Notes under the pieces: generated by a model
Database searches by the model: none
Told to the model about the DNA's origin: nothing
What the model saw: the letters and a program-made list of their open reading frames with translations, nothing else
Assembly (NCBI GenBank): GCA_037414955.1
Contig: JBBEWH010000030.1
Span: 1-64,000, forward strand
Length of the DNA: 64,000 nt
Reading direction: 5' to 3'
Source of the DNA: Phytohabitans sp037414955
GTDB taxonomy: Bacteria > Actinomycetota > Actinomycetes > Mycobacteriales > Micromonosporaceae
Position numbers and translations under genes: made by a program
Shown here: piece after piece, positions 60,987 through 64,000 of the stretch
Numbering within the stretch: position 1 is the first letter of the stretch
Layout of the letters: the number at the start of each line of letters is the position of its first letter

Positions 60987-62153
60987 TCAGGGTGTCCGGG
61001 TGGACGCCAAGTCGGCTGCCATGCGGGCGGCGATGTGTCGGATCAACGCGAGGAGATCGGCGCAGTAGACCGACGGATTGTCGAAGCCGTTGTCCACCCG
61101 GTACCGGTGGGCGTATAGGCCTCCGCCGCAGACGGACACGAGGGGACAGCGCTGGCAGCTCGCACAGAGCCCAGCGAGGCCGCGCTGCCGGCTCTGGATC
61201 GCGGGGTGGGCGAGGGCCTGGTCGAACGAGTCGCGGGCGACATGGAGGCCGGTGGCCGCCATGCCCTCCTCCGTGGTCTTGAGCGCGTCGCCCTGCTCGA
61301 TCGCGCCGTCGGTCTCGACCGTTATCAGATCGATCTGGCTCAGCCCGACGGCCTCGCTTCCGCTGTTGCCGCCGAGGAGCAGCAACATGATCGACTCGAA
61401 GAGGCGAATCCGGGTACGCCGCTCGGGCGCGGTGTACCACTGGTCGAAGATGGTGATCAGCCAGTCGGCGTACGGCGTGGCCGCCGGGTCGTCCACCCGC
61501 CTGGGCGGTGGCTTGGTCCAGTTGCCGTGCGGCAGGAGGAAGTCGATCTCCGGGGGCGCGAACTCGAGCAGATGGGTATAGACGCCCGCCGGGTCGCTGT
61601 CGAGGTCCACTGTGCACAGGATGCCGCCGTACAGGTGGCGGTAGCGCTCCGATCGGAGCAGGTGCAGCGCCGGTACCACGCCGTGGTGGCTGCCGCGCCC
61701 GTCGGCGTACCTGCGGTGCCGGTCGTTGTCGTCCGACGGGCCGTCGAGGCTCACCCCGACGCTTATTCCGTGCTGGGCGAACAGGTCGAGGAACCGTTCG
61801 TCGAGCAGGAGCCCGTTGGTCTGCAGGCCGTACCGGATGCGGGTCCGGCCGGCGACCGCGCGTCGGATCGCGCGCACCGCGTAGTCGATCGTGTGGGCGC
61901 CGGCCAGCAGCGGCTCGCCGCCGTGCAGGATAACGGCGACGGAGGTCAAATCGTGTGCCTCGGCGTGTTCGGCTATCTGGGCCGCGGCGTGATCCAGCGT
62001 CCGTTTCGACATGACCAGCGGCCGGTGCCGCCAGCTCTGGTCGGCGTGCCGATACATGTAGCAGTGGTCGCAGGAGAGATTGCAGCGACTGTGGATTTTG
62101 AGCAGCACCTGCCGGAACGGCGCGGGCCGCCCGACGAGTCCTCCGCGGGTCAT
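60987..62153 (-). CDS. fxsB: FxsB radical SAM/SPASM peptide maturase, fxs locus 2
   Basis: 388-residue paralogue of the maturase at 54052. Radical SAM motif RCNLSCDHCYMYRHADQSW (about 19-37), ILHGGEPLLAG (about 70), GVSLDGPSDDNDRHR (about 132), and a SPASM region CASCQRCPLVSVCGGGLYAH (about 333). It follows fxsA2 by 21 bases and is transcribed with it. The two maturases are clearly related yet differ along their whole length, consistent with an old duplication and possibly separate substrate preference. ATG at 62153. Confidence 0.92.
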   Translation of the reverse strand: MTRGGLVGRPAPFRQVLLKIHSRCNLSCDHCYMYRHADQSWRHRPLVMSKRTLDHAAAQIAEHAEAHDLTSVAVILHGGEPLLAGAHTIDYAVRAIRRAVAGRTRIRYGLQTNGLLLDERFLDLFAQHGISVGVSLDGPSDDNDRHRRYADGRGSHHGVVPALHLLRSERYRHLYGGILCTVDLDSDPAGVYTHLLEFAPPEIDFLLPHGNWTKPPPRRVDDPAATPYADWLITIFDQWYTAPERRTRIRLFESIMLLLLGGNSGSEAVGLSQIDLITVETDGAIEQGDALKTTEEGMAATGLHVARDSFDQALAHPAIQSRQRGLAGLCASCQRCPLVSVCGGGLYAHRYRVDNGFDNPSVYCADLLALIRHIAARMAADLASTRTP

Positions 62154-62174
62154 GACTCTGGGTGGGAGATCAGG

Positions 62175-62372
62175 TCACATGAGGGACGGGTAGTTGCTGA
62201 AGCACGCCACCTTGTCCTCCGAGGCTCGCAAGTCCTCGATCCCGTCCCGGATCACGTCGGCCAGCACCGGGCGGTCCAGGGCGGCCGGCCCGCGCTGTGA
62301 CAGCTCAACGAGCCTTGGCAGGCGCTGGGCGCCATCAAGGGTGTCCTGTTGCGACATGTGGACCCGCGACAT
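62175..62372 (-). CDS. fxsA: FxsA precursor peptide, fxs locus 2 (C-terminus FSNYPSLM)
   Basis: 65-residue precursor. The ATG at 62372 follows GGGAGGG; a second ATG is at 62357. Leader helix-like region (TLDGAQRLPRLVELSQRG) then DRPVLADVIRDGIEDLRASEDKVACFSNYPSLM. The core shares VA-[A/C]-F-x-N-Y with the other precursor, but three residues follow where the family would stop, so it does not end in a strict FxSxx. An AT-rich ATATATA at 62466-62472 and the palindrome CCGTGATCACGG at 62486 lie upstream and may be promoter and operator. Expected substrate of the adjacent FxsB. Confidence 0.8.
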   Translation of the reverse strand: MSRVHMSQQDTLDGAQRLPRLVELSQRGPAALDRPVLADVIRDGIEDLRASEDKVACFSNYPSLM

Positions 62373-62485
62373 GGCGGCCCTCCCAGATGACGTCTGCCTT
62401 GCGGGGGAGTACCACGGCGTTGTCGGTACCGTGCCATCGAATGTACCCCGGATCGTTAGCGGTGCATATATATCCCGATCACTCA

Positions 62486-62497
62486 CCGTGATCACGG
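62486..62497. promoter_or_regulatory. Palindrome upstream of fxsA of locus 2
   Basis: CCGTGATCACGG is a perfect 12-base palindrome about 115 bases before the fxsA start, just upstream of ATATATA at 62466-62472 in the direction of fxsA transcription. Candidate operator; it overlaps the stop codon of the dehydrogenase gene. Confidence 0.4.
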
Positions 62498-63658
62498 CGA
62501 TGTGAGGGACGCCTTGATCATGGTGGTGCGTTCCTCCGCCATCGCGAGTGCCGCCGCTCGCGGGGAGTGGCTGGCGCGCGCCGCGCGGTCCAGGACCTCG
62601 GCCACCAGTGCGCGCAGCGTCGTGGAGATCTTGCGGAACGCGGCGTCCGCCGTGGGCGGGATGTCGCCGAACAGCGTCCACCACCACCAGGCGTTCGTCG
62701 CGACGTTCGCGACGAAGTCCGGGATCACCGGTACGCCCCGGGCGGTGAGCGCCAGTTCGGCGGCGCGCGTGGTCGGCGCGTTCGCCCCCTCCACGACCAG
62801 CCGGGCGCGCACGTCGTCGGCGTTGGTGGCGTCCAGCACGTACGACAGCGCGGCCGGCACCAGGATCTCGGCGTCCACCGACAGCCATGCCGCGCCGGGT
62901 AGCCGCCGGTCGGACGGGCGCAGCGCGGCGCGGTCCATCCGGCCGTACTCGTCGCGGGAGCGCAGCAGCGCCTCCACGTCCAGCCCGTCGGGGTTCCAGA
63001 TCACACCGTCCACATCGGCGACGCCCACCACCCGTACGCCGGCGCGACTGAGGAACCGCGCGGCCGCCCCGCCGATCGAACCGAACCCCTGCACCATCGC
63101 CCGCGCACCGCTACCCAGTCCGAGCCGGCGCGCGGCGGTCAGTGCCGCCTCGGCGACGCCGTACCCACCCACCAGGTCGGGCAGGCCGATGCCGTCGACC
63201 TCGACGGCGAACCCGGCGCGCACCCGGCCGAGCGCGACCCGCGGGTCCGGGACCAGCCGGAGCGCGGCGTCGATGGTCGAGCCGAGGCCGGCCTCGGCCG
63301 CGACCTCCTCCAGGACGCTCTGCCGCACGCCCAGGTCCTCGCCTGCCGACCAGTAGGAGGCCAGCAGCGGCTTCATGGCGGCCACATACCGGGCCAGCAC
63401 GCCCCGGGCCCCGGGATCCTGCGGCGGGCAGTCGATGCCGCCCTTGCCGCCGCCGAACGGCACGTACGCGTCGCTGGGCGAGTAGACCACCGCCTCCTTG
63501 AGGGTCATGGCCCGCGCCAGGTCACGCACCTCGTCGAGCGTGCAGCCGTCGCGCATCCGTACCCCGCCGCTGGCCGCGCCGCGTACCAGGCGGTCGAGCA
63601 CCAGGTACCCGCGCCGCCCGGTCACCTCGTCCGTCCACACGACTTCCATGAAAGACAT
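62492..63658 (-). CDS. Glu/Leu/Phe/Val dehydrogenase family protein
   Basis: 388-residue NAD(P)-dependent amino-acid dehydrogenase. The N-terminal catalytic domain has the substrate-binding stretch GGVRMRDGCTLDEVRDLARAMTLKEAV and the catalytic Lys in YVPFGGGKGGID (about 67-78). The Rossmann domain has VQGFGSIGGAAARFL (about 190) and VEGANAPTT (about 295). These enzymes reversibly deaminate amino acids to oxo-acids. The C-terminal MIKASLTSP comes from a half hairpin repeat. ATG at 63658 after GGGGAGGTACGA. Neighbouring fxs genes are probably unrelated. Confidence 0.9.
   Translation of the reverse strand: MSFMEVVWTDEVTGRRGYLVLDRLVRGAASGGVRMRDGCTLDEVRDLARAMTLKEAVVYSPSDAYVPFGGGKGGIDCPPQDPGARGVLARYVAAMKPLLASYWSAGEDLGVRQSVLEEVAAEAGLGSTIDAALRLVPDPRVALGRVRAGFAVEVDGIGLPDLVGGYGVAEAALTAARRLGLGSGARAMVQGFGSIGGAAARFLSRAGVRVVGVADVDGVIWNPDGLDVEALLRSRDEYGRMDRAALRPSDRRLPGAAWLSVDAEILVPAALSYVLDATNADDVRARLVVEGANAPTTRAAELALTARGVPVIPDFVANVATNAWWWWTLFGDIPPTADAAFRKISTTLRALVAEVLDRAARASHSPRAAALAMAEERTTMIKASLTSP
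62501..62523. repeat. Hairpin repeat, right half (copy 17)
   Basis: TGTGAGGGACGCCTTGATCATGG is the right arm of the CCATGATCA family with no left partner. It encodes the C-terminal MIKASLT of the dehydrogenase on the minus strand. Confidence 0.75.
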
Positions 63659-63754
63659 TCGTACCTCCCCAGGTTGGAATGATCATCCCTGGCGGCGGCG
63701 CGCGATGGAGTCGGACAGCGGTCATCAAAACGGTCAAAAACACGATCGCCCTTT

Positions 63755-63815
63755 CCCATGATCAAGGCGTCCCTCAAGTCGTTAGAGCTACATGAAGGAC
63801 GCCTTGATCATGGGG
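63755..63815. repeat. CCATGATCAAGGCGTCC hairpin repeat, copy 18
   Basis: Full hairpin (GTCCCTCAAGTCGTT, loop, AGCTACATGAAGGAC) between the divergent dehydrogenase and methyltransferase genes, the one clear full copy here not at a 3' end. Confidence 0.9.
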
Positions 63816-63832
63816 GCGACTACGCTACCGGG

Positions 63833-64000
63833 ATGACCGACGCGGAGGCCTTTGTCCGCAAGCACACCCGGCTCGCGGCCGCGCCGTTCGTCCCGGAGAT
63901 CCTGCTGCACCAGGCCGACGAGGCGATCGAGCTGTGGGAGGAGACCGAGGGCGCGGCGGCCACGCCGCAGCCGCCGCCGTTCTGGGCGTTCGCCTGGGCC
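63833..64000 (+). CDS. N-terminal part of a class I SAM-dependent methyltransferase (cut by window end)
   Basis: 56 residues are visible from the ATG at 63833. FVRKHTRLAAAPFVPEILLH and PPFWAFAWA match the start of the L11-methyltransferase/nicotinamide-methyltransferase-like group, in which FWAFAWAGG leads into the SAM-binding Gly motif. The rest lies outside the window, so the assignment rests on this opening pattern only. Confidence 0.6.
   Translation, partial: MTDAEAFVRKHTRLAAAPFVPEILLHQADEAIELWEETEGAAATPQPPPFWAFAWA

Overview
This window is high-GC actinomycete DNA and most resembles Micromonosporaceae (Micromonospora/Actinoplanes relatives). The reasons are very strong G/C third-position bias, GTG and TTG starts, ECF sigma factors with membrane partners, a CebR-type cellulose regulon, secreted proteases, and about 18 copies of a dispersed ~57-bp hairpin built on CCATGATCAAGGCGTCC. 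No rRNA, tRNA, CRISPR array, insertion sequence or replication origin was recognised.

Layout. 0-9.3 kb: secreted hydrolases, comprising two tandem S1 serine proteases (the first lacks catalytic Asp and Ser), a lipoprotein, an Rpn-like PD-(D/E)XK protein, a tripeptidyl-aminopeptidase-type lipoprotein and a large subtilisin. 9.3-20.5 kb: a FAH-family enzyme divergent from a GntR regulator, a spermidine-synthase-like protein, two ECF sigma/partner pairs, and cell-envelope proteins (secreted-repeat lipoprotein, DUF4142, YcnI-like). The second sigma gene and the subtilisin gene share a near-identical promoter. 20.5-24 kb: an S66 carboxypeptidase, a P450 and an alpha/beta hydrolase. 24-30.4 kb: herA-sbcD-sbcC-nurA, a double-strand-break end-processing operon in the gene order known from archaea. 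30.4-32 kb: a RibD-C reductase coupled to a 39-residue Cys-rich protein, and a pRiA4b ORF-3 protein. 32-43 kb: cellobiose uptake and cellulose use (cebE-cebF-cebG-bglC-cebR, then a GH9-CBM3-CBM2 cellulase) with CebR-box operators at the cebE promoter and over the cellulase start codon; two ACT-domain genes, one fused to GNAT, lie between. 43-48.7 kb: a DUF574 methyltransferase, biotin genes (bioB-bsaP divergent from bioF-bioD) and a second P450. 48.8-62.4 kb: two complete fxs (FxSxx-COOH) loci. Each has a short precursor peptide FxsA, a radical SAM/SPASM maturase FxsB, a TIR-like protein FxsC and a ~1300-residue ParA-like/TIR-like/NB-ARC/TPR protein FxsT. 62.5-64 kb: a Glu/Leu/Phe/Val dehydrogenase and the start of a methyltransferase cut by the window end.

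How the parts work together. CebE captures cello-oligosaccharides released by the cellulase, CebFG import them, BglC hydrolyses them and CebR senses cellobiose. HerA/NurA and SbcCD should resect DNA ends together. In the fxs loci FxsB probably crosslinks the FxsA tail, and the TIR/STAND proteins suggest a signalling or conflict role that the sequence does not settle.

The hairpin repeats sit mainly at gene 3' ends. They often supply the stop codon or a short C-terminal tail, and in one P450 gene they also supply the start codon.
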